This document shows, piece by piece, positions 54,700 to 64,000 of a stretch of DNA of 64,000 nucleotides. The position numbers were made by a program, and so were the translations under genes. The notes under the pieces are model-generated. The model searched no databases. It was not told the origin of the DNA and saw only the letters and a program-made list of their open reading frames with translations. The stretch is from Durusdinium trenchii (Eukaryota; Sar; Dinophyceae; Suessiales; Symbiodiniaceae). The DNA lies in NCBI GenBank assembly GCA_963970005.1, contig CAXAMN010015424.1, forward strand, positions 62,001 through 126,000, read 5' to 3'. How positions within the stretch are numbered: the first letter of the stretch is position 1; each line of letters starts with the position of its first letter.

Positions 54700-56130
54700 G
54701 TGTGTGTGGGCCGTGTGAACGGCCGAAGGAGCGGACAAGCATTAGCATGACCCTTTTGAAATGTTTGTTGGTCTGGAGTTTTTGGTGACGCTATGCACAT
54801 GGATGTGGGGTTTGTTGCAGCAAATATGGCGAACAACACCGATCGACCCAGTATAGTAATTACTCTCTCTTCTCGGTGCGTCCGCCACTTGTTGGGATTC
54901 ACCTCGGTCATGTGTTTTTTCTCCTCCCTTCGTGGTGCATCCCCGTTGCCATCTGTGAATACAAAGGAACGCCAGACCATCCATGAGACTGCAGCTTTCA
55001 TGATGCCCCATAAAAAGGAACTGCATCGTGACCCAGACCATCCTTACAACTCTTCCAGTCCCATAATTAGCATTTATCATTTACCCTGCAACTCTTCCAG
55101 TCCCAGACTACACCGTCGCCCAGACAGACGCGACGGTGGTTTTTGGGTTCTCACGGTTCTGGGCGGAGAACGAACGTGGGTTAGTCTGTTTCAACTTCAT
55201 CCCCAATGATTACCCGGATGGCGGATTAGGTACAAGACCAGGTTTTACAGGGTCGGATTGGACGTACGTAGGGTATGAATTTGCAACATCAACAAAACAG
55301 GGGGGGACGGGGTTGTGGGCTGAGCCAGTGGCTGAGCCAGTGGACCCCTTTGGTTCAGAATAGACTCTGACGAACACATCATATGATATGGAAGTGGTAT
55401 GGAAGTAGTATCCAGTCGCAGGTGAACACACCAATCATTGGTGGAACAAGTGGCACAGACCGCCGACAACGGACGACAGACCAGCCCGCCGATCACAGCG
55501 GATCTGCAGGATTTCTTCCATCCACCAGAAAAAGCAACATGAATGGTGGGTCTGGATTTGTACTGGCCTCAGTGGGATGGGACAGGATTGGAGGGAGCCG
55601 ACTTTGAAAAAGGAGATGAGAGAAGGGCGAATCGGAAAGCGCCTGCGTATCAAAGAGCTTACTGTGAAGATGCTAAATATACAATTTTGAAGACATAGAA
55701 GTTATTTCAAGGATTTTGAAAGGTGATGCACTTTCCCATCTATTTCGCCGTCCTCCTACAGCAGTTGTCTGGTTTGCCTCGGCGATGTGGTTGCTTTGTG
55801 TCTCTGATTCTAAATCATCATTGCCTGGACCTGATGGCTTTTTTGAGACATGAACAAGATCCAATCCCAGCGGCTTTGCTGGAAGTGATGAGCCTTTTGA
55901 CCATCGCTTGGGAGAGCAGTTGCCAGAAAACGCCTTTTGCTTCTGCCTTGGGGCCTTTTGGCCGGCTCCAGGCCTTACGCACGGGTCCGGCTCCAGCAGG
56001 ATCCGCGGGGGGCAATTTAGTCCCTTGTCTCTTGATGTCTACCAGCTTTATACAAAAGGACAGGATGACCAGTGGACAGGTAGATTTCTCTCAGGACTCG
56101 TCTGGGGTTTCTCTGATGTCTACAAGCTTT
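54700..56130. other. stretch without a recognised gene
   Basis: A 154-codon frame at 55723-56187 starts hydrophobic and contains LMSTSF twice, but has no family. It overlaps the upstream part of the next membrane gene in another frame. Confidence 0.35.
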
Positions 56131-56141
56131 AAGTTCCCATC

Positions 56142-57116
56142 CCAATGGCTTGGTCCATGTCTTCGTCCGCGTTGGCTGCACCGATAACCGTCGTCATGGA
56201 CATCATTGGCAGACTTGTTGTCGCGACGATATGTGACCTGACACTTGTAGTCTCCCTTTGGCTCAGTCTTATGTAGTTGGGAAGTGTGCAAAACATAGCG
56301 TGGCCATCCATGGCCCTGCGAGCTTGCGACTACACCATCCTAGTCTTGGACCTTGCGGAGGGCTTGGTCACCACTCTGAACCTCAACGAAGAGGAGCATG
56401 GGGCCATGTACTTGGCCATTTTCTTCACATCTTACACATTTCTTGATGACTTCTTCCAAGGCTGTATGAGGTGTACGGAGTGCAAGTGGGATGACTGCAT
56501 CTGGAAGATTGGCGTGGAAGTTGGGCAGTGCATCTTCTTCATGCAGTTCTCTCTTCCAGGCGTCACGCGAGCACTGATCATAATGATGGTTTTCCAGGTC
56601 GCCCTCAAAGTTGCCGGAACTTGCTGGGATTCGCTCATCGAAAAGAACAGCGCGGAGAGCACCGGAGGTAAAGCTGAGCCGGGGAAAGCCTTCTTTATGG
56701 GTTTCCTGAGCCTTGTGTTTGGAATGGCGCTTGGAGTGCTTCCCCTTTTGTTTGCAGAAGGGTCCTCTTTTCATGAAAAATGGTATGAGTGCATGGTTTG
56801 CGCCTTCTTGTGGAGTTTGCGCATGCTGGAACAGCTCGTCAATGACGGTGAGACTGCTTTGGTGAGATGCGCGTTCTGTGTTGTGGCTTTGTACATCTTC
56901 GGCTTCATTTGTTTGAACCTTGGAGTTGCCTTATCTTGGTGCTCACAAGAAGGTGATCTTCCACTCTTTGACCGTGTCTACGGCGTGATGCTCAGCCTGG
57001 CTACGCTCATTTGCATTCTTACCTGCATATTTGCGTGCGCAAGAGATCATTGTGCACCAGCCAAGGCAGGCGAGGCTGCAGCTGATGGTCAAGTAGTGGG
57101 AACTCCAGCCGTCTAA
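56142..57116 (+). CDS. multi-pass membrane protein with internal in-frame TAG
   Basis: The safest model starts at ATG 56310 (CATCCATGG) and gives 268 codons to TAA 57114-57116. It has about six hydrophobic segments, e.g. AMYLAIFFTSYTFL, FFMGFLSLVFGMALGVLPLL and VVALYIFGFICLNLGVALSW, and a cysteine-rich loop CMRCTECKWDDC. Upstream in the same frame, ATG 56142 opens another hydrophobic segment, DIIGRLVVATICDLTLVVSL, that ends at TAG 56274. So either the true start is 56310, an intron removes the TAG, or the gene is broken. The family is not recognised. Transporter or channel-like roles are possible but unsupported. Confidence 0.65.
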
Positions 57117-57212
57117 TCCGCCCATCGGTGAAAAGAGGTGAACTGAGGAGTTGGATTCTCACCGTTTCACCCGTTAAGAACTGGAGGGCGGCCAGCGCTT
57201 TAAGAGCGAGCC

Positions 57213-57590
57213 ATGGCCTCCAAGCCTCGAGCGAAAAGAGCGAAAAGATCACCTGTGCCTTTTAACGCGTGGACCCATTTGCAACAGCAAGGTTTGAAGG
57301 TGCTTTTTGGTCAAGGACAGCACTGGGAGAGTCGCCTCGCGCGTGACCGGTGGAGAGCGGAGGAGAGCGAGCTGCGGAAGCGAAGCTGGCGAATCCAGTG
57401 GCAAAAGGCAGGTTTTTTAGGGTGGTGTTTTGTTTCCGCTGATGTTGTTAAGTAGACGTTTTTCATGGTCTGGTAGTTGTTTGCGTGTTCTAGTAATTTC
57501 AGCTACCTCGAGCGTCGAGTATGGAATCATATGGAATCACTTCAAGCAAGAACGCCCTTTGGATGCCTGCAGTTTCCGAACTCCGCTCTG
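57213..57590 (+). CDS. start of an unknown gene (two exons)
   Basis: ATG 57213 in GAGCCATGG opens MASKPRAKRAKRSPVPFNAW, then a basic/acidic helical stretch to about 57409-57416, where GC or GT donors are available (CAAAAG|GCAG or GCAG|GTTT). An acceptor TTTCAG| at 57502 leads to YLERRVWNHMESLQARTPF. The lysine/arginine-rich N-terminus could be a nuclear signal. No family is recognised and no later exon is found before the retroelement. Confidence 0.45.
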
Positions 57591-57639
57591 CCTCATCGTT
57601 TGTTTGTGAACTGGCACCAGGAGAGCGAGAACTCGGGCA

Positions 57640-58440
57640 CGTCCGACGCACGTCGGTCAATGTTCGCCACACGGTGGACTGGTCGGGTGAAGCAGGTTGA
57701 ACGACCCAGCCGACGGTGCCCATGAACGAGCCAACCAAAGCCTGTTGGCGACGGGGGCACTGTGAGGATGCACGAAGGGAAGGCGGACGACATGGGGCGA
57801 ATGGAATCTTGGAGTCGAGGGGAATGCGAAGGAAGGAGGGGTCGACATGGGTCGACTGGGGACTGGGGAGGGGGCATGGACTCAAGCACATGGCATAGTC
57901 AGAGCCTGTAGTATATATTGTGAAGAGAGCTAACTTGATCCATGACTGTTCTGTTCCAAGCATGTCAGTTGTTGCACGGTGGTACACCTGAGGTCCACCG
58001 AACTTCCAGTTGGGTCAAAGGTTCGACCCGCGGCCATGACTAGGCCTTGAGCCTTCAAGTGAGCGGAAAAGAGCCGCTTACTAGGTTCGCTGCGTCTTGA
58101 CACTGGTAGGCGGAGCCTAAGTTGCTCCCTTGGGGCGTGCCATTTGGTCGGTGCTTTGCTGGTCATTTGGCCCCTCTTGGGTGCGGTTGTGGGCAGTGCA
58201 TTGCCGTACAGAGCTTTACATTATCGTTGGCTGACCAGGGTGATATTGGGACACTTTCATACCGGAATTCGCTTCTCGAGTATTGGTGGACCGTATCCTG
58301 TGGTGGTTGCCGGTTGGAATTCATTGCGCAATTTTGATTGGCCCCCGCAAGTTTCACATTGCAAGGATTTTATTTTAGTTTTGAGTTTTGAGGATGTCGA
58401 GCTCTTCAGGACAGTCCCACTATGTTGACCCAAGTCCAAT
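57640..58440. other. stretch without a recognised gene
   Basis: Only short frames are present. No long terminal repeat could be recognised at the left edge of the retroelement. Confidence 0.35.
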
Positions 58441-59711
58441 GTGGTGCACTATGATGGAAGCGCGGAGCTGGCGGAAGAGTATGAGGAGAGAGTTTGGCTG
58501 GGATTCCAAATGGTTCAGAAGGATGACAAGGTCAGCTATGCAGCCAAGTTGAAGAACGCCCTATTTGGGAGAGCTTGGACCCTCTGTCATCGACAGCCGG
58601 AGATCGCAGCACAGAAGCTCCTCCAGCTCAGCGAGGCTGAAGCTAGTGCGAATGCTGGTCCCAAGGCCGCTGTTCAGTTGGTGGTGAAGACAGTTCGAGC
58701 TGCATGTGAGAAGGTCGCACCATTGCTGAAGACTCAGACCTTTGAAGGTTAATTTTTCGACAAAGGACGGCGACGATTGGGAGAGAGCATACAGGACTAC
58801 ATCAGTCGAAGAGAGAGTGAGTACGAGAAGCTGACAGGACTTACACAGGGTCACGCAAAGCTCTCCACCGACCTCCAGGCCTTTTTCCTTTTCAGGAATG
58901 CAGGTGTGAATCCACGCCAGCACAGAGCCATTTTGGGTCAGGCTGGAAATGAATATGATTGGGACAAGATCGTGGAGGCCATGCTCATTCAGCTTGATAG
59001 TGGAGATGAGTTGACGGGGAAAGGATGGAAAGGAGGCTACAAGTCTCGTTCACAGAGCAGCTTCGGATCGGGAGGAAAACGAGGCTCCTGGGCTTTTCCT
59101 ATTGAGGAAGAATGGTCGAGCTTTGATGATGAGACAGAAGAAGCCTATGCCATTGATGAATGGTATGCTGAGGAGCCAACAGATGAAGACATCCCGGTCT
59201 ATGAAGTTGAAGAAGACATTCAGTTTGACATTGAAGAGATGGAGCACGCCATTGAGGTGATGACCATTGAAGACCTGACCAATGAAGACTTGGACGTCTT
59301 TGCAGCTACAGTTCAGAAGATGGGCAGGGGCGCATCCGAGTATGCCAGGAAAAGACCGGCAGTGAGGGATGGCAAAACCAACCGTGGTTTTCAGCCCAGT
59401 GCCATCGGTCACAACAAGACAGCCATTGCATTGGATGGAAAGTTGACACTCAATGCAGGACAGCTTCAAGACAAGATCCAACAGGTCAAGGCTCGCACTC
59501 AATGTTACGATTGTGGTCAGAAAGGTCATTGGCGTGGAGATTGAAGTTGCCCTAAGAACACCGGAGCACCCAATTCCAAAGGTGGCAAGAAAGGACATGG
59601 AAGGAAGGGTGGAAGAAAAGGTACAGAGGGCAGGCATGGCAGCAGCAATGTTGGCATCAGCATCAGGTCAGTTGCTCCAGTCGTGTCACGAAGCATTGTC
59701 ATGTGTTGGTG
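58441..59711 (+). pseudogene. gag-like region with broken zinc knuckle
   Basis: One frame runs throughout but is cut by TAA at 58750-58752 and TGA at 59542-59544. A knuckle C-x2-C-x4-H starts at TGT 59503, and the TGA falls where the last Cys (TGC) is expected. The middle is very acidic (59100-59300), and the region after the knuckle is lysine/glycine-rich. The family role is RNA packaging in the particle. Confidence 0.7.
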
Positions 59712-60070
59712 TGAATGAGTTCGATGATTGTTCTGATCAGACATTTCACATCGAGGAGAACCATGAGATGTTTCCGAACCTGGAGGACTATGATGAGATG
59801 TTGAGTGAAGTGGAAGCGTGCGTGACTCGGGAGGAAGAGACGGAGAAAATTCCACACAGTTTGACACTCATGGACAATGCAAGCAGTGGAGCAGTTCCCG
59901 CAGGAAGATGTGTGGTGGACACAGCAGCCTTGATCGGCTGTGGAGGTGATCGCACTCTGGACAGATTCATTGAGAAGTTCGGGAGTGACACCAAGCTGCA
60001 GAAATCGAACAAGGTGCTGAAGGGTGTGAATGCAGATGCCCCGGTCATGGTTCAACACCAACAATATTGG
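59640..60070 (+). pseudogene. retroelement aspartic protease remnant
   Basis: In another frame the segment CVVDTAALIGCGG occurs at about 59912-59950. Retroelement proteases have D-T/S-G here; this copy reads D-T-A (GAC ACA GCA), so the active-site glycine is lost. The frame shifts again near 60070. Confidence 0.55.
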
Positions 60071-60267
60071 TTCAGAGAAGGTGGACATGGACTATGGAGC
60101 TGGTGGACATTTGTTGTTGGACGTTGGGCATGGAGGCAGAAACAAGAAGTCTACAAGGCTGGCAGGAGAAACGGTGGAGGTATTTCATCAGCTGAAAGCC
60201 AAAGACTTCAACGTGGAAGCCATCCGCATCATGAAAGGAAAGCTTACGTAGGAAGAAAGTTCAGAGG

Positions 60268-60900
60268 ATGGCAGAGGAAGCAAAAGAGCATGGCAGAGCC
60301 TTGTGGAAGGAGCTTCGAAAAGGGAACAGATCCCATGCGAGAAAGGTGATTGTGAAGGAGCTCTACAGTGGTGATGATGGGGGTGTCGTGACAGCATTAG
60401 CGAAAGACAATGAGATGCCCGTGGGACGCCCTCGTGATCTTCTCTTGGGTGACAACTTCTTGAAGAAAGAGGATCGGGCTTGGATCTTAGCAGAGATCAA
60501 GATTGAAAAGCCGAGACTTTGATTGTGACCCATGGACTCCTTTGAGCAACTTCCTGGATGAAGAAACCAGAAGGGGTGCAGCAAGAGATCGCTCTAGATC
60601 ACCTGGACTTTGTCAAGGAGGCTTGCGAGCTTCAGATTTCAGAGGGAAGACACTATTTGTTGGAGAATCCATTGACAAGCCCAAGATCGAACATGTGCCG
60701 CGCTACACATCCCGCATGGACCAATGTATGTGTGATCTGAAAGACATCAATGGAGATTTTGTGTTGAAGCCTACGCGTTTTGTCACTTCATCTCCGGTGT
60801 TGGCAGCAATCCTGAGCTTGAGATGCACAGGAGATCATGAACATGCACGGGTTCAAGGACGAGGTGTGAAGAATGGCCAGAACATCTCTTCCATGCTGGG
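60268..60900 (+). pseudogene. pol region between protease and integrase
   Basis: Fragments in alternating frames are conserved in dinoflagellate copia-like elements: DPWTPLSNFL, HLDFVKEACELQISEGRHYL, and MCDLKDINGDFVLKPTRFVT followed by a DHEHARVQG segment. The function is unknown to me. Overlapping frames at 60503 and 60558 show at least one frameshift. Confidence 0.5.
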
Positions 60901-61976
60901 AAAAATGGACGCCGCAACTCGGTGTCATGATCCTAGAAGGCATTCAACGACAAGTCCGTCTTGAGGAGCAGTGTGGAGAAGTCAAGTATTACCTTGAAGA
61001 AGCAGATGTCTACCACAATGCGCTTCAGAGAAGCTCAGACATCATGTTCCGACAGCGTGAAGAAGAAGACCTACAAACTTGGGAAGAAGTTCCCGTGCTG
61101 CTCAGAAGTGCAACCACTAAGGTGCATCGGCAGTACTCCCACTCCCTCTACAAAGAGAACTTCAGCAGACATCTGAAGTTGTCAGCTGCCCCAGACAGAG
61201 CAATCAAGGCAGCATCCTTGTTTACTTGCCCAACTTGTGAGAAAGAAAGGAGAAGTCCAGCACGACCTATGGCCGCTGTTCCAAATCATGATCATTTCAA
61301 TCAGTGCATGGCCATGGACATAGCTCACATTCCCGACCAGGATGATGTGATGCATTTTTGCTCATGGTGGACATGGCAACCTCATACACTCTTGCTTCCT
61401 ATTTGTGCTCAGGTGAGGCTCCTGGTCGACCCAAGAAGCCACACTCGTCACAGTGCCACAAGTCGCTGGTTGATTGGATGCAAGTCTTCGGAAGCCCAGA
61501 CAAAGTACAAGTAGACCAAGATGGCTCATTAAGAGGTGACTTTCGTGAATTGTTGGATCGCTTTGGCATTGAAGAGATCCTGGTTGCACGAGATGCTCAC
61601 TGGAGCCATGGTGTTGTGGAACGAAAGATTCTCACTGTGAAGGAGATGATGATGAAGGTGGCTCATGACAGTGAGATCAAAGGTGCCATACTGACTAGGG
61701 TAGCTGTGGTGACTTGCATGCAAGCCATCAACGCTGTCCAATCATCGTGGTTTCTCGCCAGCTCAATGTGTTTTGGGATTTCAGCCCAATCTGCCTGACG
61801 TCATGGGTGACGGCAGAGGGATTCCAAAGATAGACCATGATGAGCACTTTGCCATCGCACAGTGGATGAAACTTCTTCAACATTGTGAACACGCTTTTGT
61901 GAAAGCCAATCATTCCGCCGCATCCCTTCGACGTGCTCTACTTTCCCAAGCCCGACAAAACAGCCACACAATTTGA
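60873..61976 (+). pseudogene. retroelement integrase remnant
   Basis: The zinc-binding part has VHRQYSH (about 61121) and CPTC (61227-61238). The catalytic core gives MDIAH (first D near 61315), then after a frameshift VDQDG (61511-61525, second D) and HGVVERK (E near 61619). A third frame from 61773 carries the following segment. The three frames show at least two frameshifts. Confidence 0.7.
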
Positions 61977-62166
61977 GAAGGGCCATCGCTAAAGAACACG
62001 AATTGATGTTGGAGGATGAAGGCAGTCTCCTACCAAAGAATGGACAACAAGGTTTCCTATACCTCTCAAAGCCGCAGGATCCCATCGACCTTGAGGAGGA
62101 GCCGGAAAATCCGGAGTATGAACCTACAGAACCTCCAGATGACAACGATGTCTCCCAAGGCAGCAG

Positions 62167-62778
62167 ATGAGATGGCAACAAGCCTTCTCCTTTTGCACTG
62201 AAATTCGCCATGTCCTAGTAGAGAATGGTGTCAAGATTGTAGGAGAGGCTGCGTGGCGGTGCTGTCGACAACTGCAAATCGTCCGCCTGCCAGACACGGT
62301 AGTCGGGCTTTTGCATGGTGCCTTCAGTAAGTGTCAAGTGCTACGTATAGTGGTCGCCCCAAGCTGCAAGTACTTCGGCACCAAGGTATTCGAAGAGTGT
62401 TGCTCCTTAACGCAGGTTGGTGCGGCACATTGCCCTAGCAATAAGCTAGCTCCCCAAGCCCAGCTAAGGCCTCGTGCCTTTCAAGCATGCACAGCGCTGC
62501 GCAACATCAATTTGGGCATGTCAGAGTCTGCTGCAACGTACCCAAACCGATGTTTGCCGGACTGCTGTTTTCAAGAGTCGGGCATAGTTGAGCTGGCGTT
62601 ACCTACGAGTTTCCACAGGATAGGCTTTGCTGCCTGTATGAGCTGCCGGCAGCTGCAAATCGTTGACTTGTCCCAAACAGACGTACTTGAGATTCTAGGC
62701 TCAACCTTTCCGAGGCAGGAGAGGAGCAAGGGCAACGTGAGTAGTGAGCTGAGCCAAGTATCAGTATTCGAGCGCTAG
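62167..62778 (+). CDS. BspA-type leucine-rich repeat (LRR_5) protein fragment
   Basis: A 203-codon frame has repeats of the form I-x3-AF-x2-C-x2-L-x3-V-LP, for example EAAWRCCRQLQIVRLPDTVV, GAFSKCQVLRIVV, RAFQACTALRNINL and FAACMSCRQLQIVDL. About six repeats cover residues 15-170; TAG follows at 62776. No signal peptide or membrane segment is seen. It abuts the end of the retroelement remnant, so it may be a captured or moved fragment or the 3' part of a larger gene. Confidence 0.65.
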   Translation: MRWQQAFSFCTEIRHVLVENGVKIVGEAAWRCCRQLQIVRLPDTVVGLLHGAFSKCQVLRIVVAPSCKYFGTKVFEECCSLTQVGAAHCPSNKLAPQAQLRPRAFQACTALRNINLGMSESAATYPNRCLPDCCFQESGIVELALPTSFHRIGFAACMSCRQLQIVDLSQTDVLEILGSTFPRQERSKGNVSSELSQVSVFER

Positions 62779-62779
62779 G

Positions 62780-64000
62780 AAAGGATGATTTCCAGGCATA
62801 TACGGCAAGAAAAATGCGCAGACACCAAGTAGAACCATGACCTCTTCCTGCCATTCGCTGCGTAGTGAGCCGATAGGAGCGAGAGCCTTAGTTCTGCGTT
62901 CCTAAACGGCGGGTGGTAGATAGTGGCAATGAAGGATGCCCAGGGGGAACCTTAGTTCCCGCTGTTGATGTCCGACATTTCCAATTTTGTACAAAGAGGT
63001 ACAGATATCATGCTAGGAGAGCTCAAAGTTTCACATGTTTCACACGGGCCTTGCACGCAGCAGATCATCTTTTGCAATCACGCAGCGCCTCACTGACTCA
63101 AGAGACATCCCATATTGGCACCGGTGCGTGCCGAAGGGTGCTGGGTTTGCCTCCCCTGGGGGGAGGTTGTGCCCGGTTCACCCTTAGCTGCAGGCTTCTC
63201 TCGCTAGGATTTGCCGCCACGGTTTGGCTTTGTCGGGCAACATTGTGACTGGCCTTGTATGCGCCACCAGTTGAACGGGTAGTGCTGCAAGCATGGTCTT
63301 TTCCACGGATTGCTGCTCAGATCTTGTCACTCTTGGTCGACCGGATTACAACCAGCGCTGGAGCATCGCGAGACACCTGACCTGCAAAGTGACCTTGTTT
63401 TGCCACACTGTGGTGTGGCCGCTGGTCACCAATAATTGGCAAGGAAAGTCCGTTTGAAGCCTCCTAGGCGGCTTTCCATGAACACAGTTTGCGCTGCCGT
63501 CCTTTTCTCTTGAGAATTCAGGCCCATTAATTGCCATTAGTCTCCGTTTCACACGTTTCACCCAGCGTAGAGGAAAGACTACAAGATGGTGGAGTTTGGC
63601 CTGCGGGCTTTGGGGTGTTTGGTTTGGGTTGGTTTGGGGTCTTTGTTCCTTTCTCCACCATCTGTCTGTTCTTCCCTTCCTTCAACGATGACCTGGGCAC
63701 CATGCCCACACGGCGTCCGTACTCGTGGAAAAAAGTGGGCCTGCATTGTATTCAAGATGTGCCTCTGTGAAAAGCAGCATCCCTAGCTTGCTTCTGGCAA
63801 GGTCCGGGTCAGCCTGATGCCCTATCAGGTCAGGCCACCCAAACTGACTCTCTGCTAAGGCAATGAGGTCCTGTACTTCGATGCTCTCTCGCTCGTGCAC
63901 TGACCCTTTTGACAAACTTCGCAGTGAATTCAGGCCCTTAGATAGTATGCAGTCTATTTTTCTCACCTGTCTCACCTTCGTACAGAGGAAACACTGTTTT
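62780..64000. other. stretch without a recognised gene
   Basis: Only short frames on both strands and a small GCCACAC/GTGTGGC foldback near 63405-63422. I see no conserved motif. Confidence 0.4.

Larger units (their letters stand above)
58441..62170 (+). mobile_element. degenerate copia-order retroelement
   Basis: In order on the + strand: a gag-like region with a zinc knuckle (58441-59544 and beyond), an aspartic protease (around 59918), a conserved dinoflagellate retroelement domain (60503-60900), and an integrase with zinc-binding and D-D-E parts (60873-61976). Integrase upstream of any reverse transcriptase is the Ty1/copia order. No reverse transcriptase or RNase H follows before the LRR frame at 62167. 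At least two stops and several frameshifts break the coding frame, so it is inactive. The termini are not defined. Confidence 0.75.

Overview
This looks like a nuclear genome fragment from a dinoflagellate, most likely in or near the Symbiodiniaceae/Suessiales; I cannot name the species. The evidence is as follows. Dozens of short exons carry the ISACEK/W-x2-AL/LL-x2-M type of pentatricopeptide (PPR) motif. Coding exons are tiny and interspersed with non-coding DNA. Introns have GT or GC donors, and a G almost always follows the acceptor AG. Every gene I can support lies on the + strand, as in dinoflagellate unidirectional gene arrays. Other typical families are also present: ankyrin-membrane proteins, a CCCH finger with a CKPCA-F-H core, a DUF4246-like gene and BspA-type leucine-rich repeats beside a dead retroelement.

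Layout. 0.4-3.5 kb: a minisatellite, then PPR exons. 3.8 kb: a possible gene start. 4.67-7.15 kb: an ankyrin-repeat multi-pass membrane protein in two exons, broken by a 10-N assembly gap inside its repeats; its stop codon lies in an inverted repeat. 7.3-9.6 kb: mostly non-coding, A/T-rich. 9.7-16.8 kb: PPR exons. 17.6 kb: a ubiquitin-like exon. 18.0-18.8 kb: twelve scattered copies of a 7-base motif. 19.1-27.4 kb: a multi-exon DUF4246-like (2-oxoglutarate/iron oxygenase fold) gene with three probable GC-AG introns. 28.5-30.55 kb: a HIT (histidine triad) gene. 30.7-41.1 kb: the densest PPR block. 42.6-44.17 kb: a CCCH zinc-finger gene. 44.9-48.2 kb: more PPR exons. 48.45-52.0 kb: exons of a gene I do not recognise. 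54.2-54.7 kb: ankyrin fragments. 56.1-57.1 kb: a multi-pass membrane protein with an in-frame TAG upstream. 57.2-57.6 kb: the start of another unknown gene. 58.4-62.2 kb: a copia-order retroelement (gag, protease, integrase) with stops, frameshifts and no reverse transcriptase. 62.2-62.8 kb: an LRR_5 reading frame. 62.8-64 kb: nothing recognised.

The PPR exons are probably parts of one or several organelle RNA-binding proteins. I cannot tell from sequence alone whether each block is an expressed gene or a decaying array. Recurrent perfect or near-perfect inverted repeats sit inside introns and intergenic gaps (25.5, 26.6, 29.1, 31.5, 41.8, 49.0, 49.6 and 50.4 kb). They are the most coherent unexplained structure in the window. 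Exon boundaries are my reading of splice signals plus reading-frame continuity and are not backed by transcripts.
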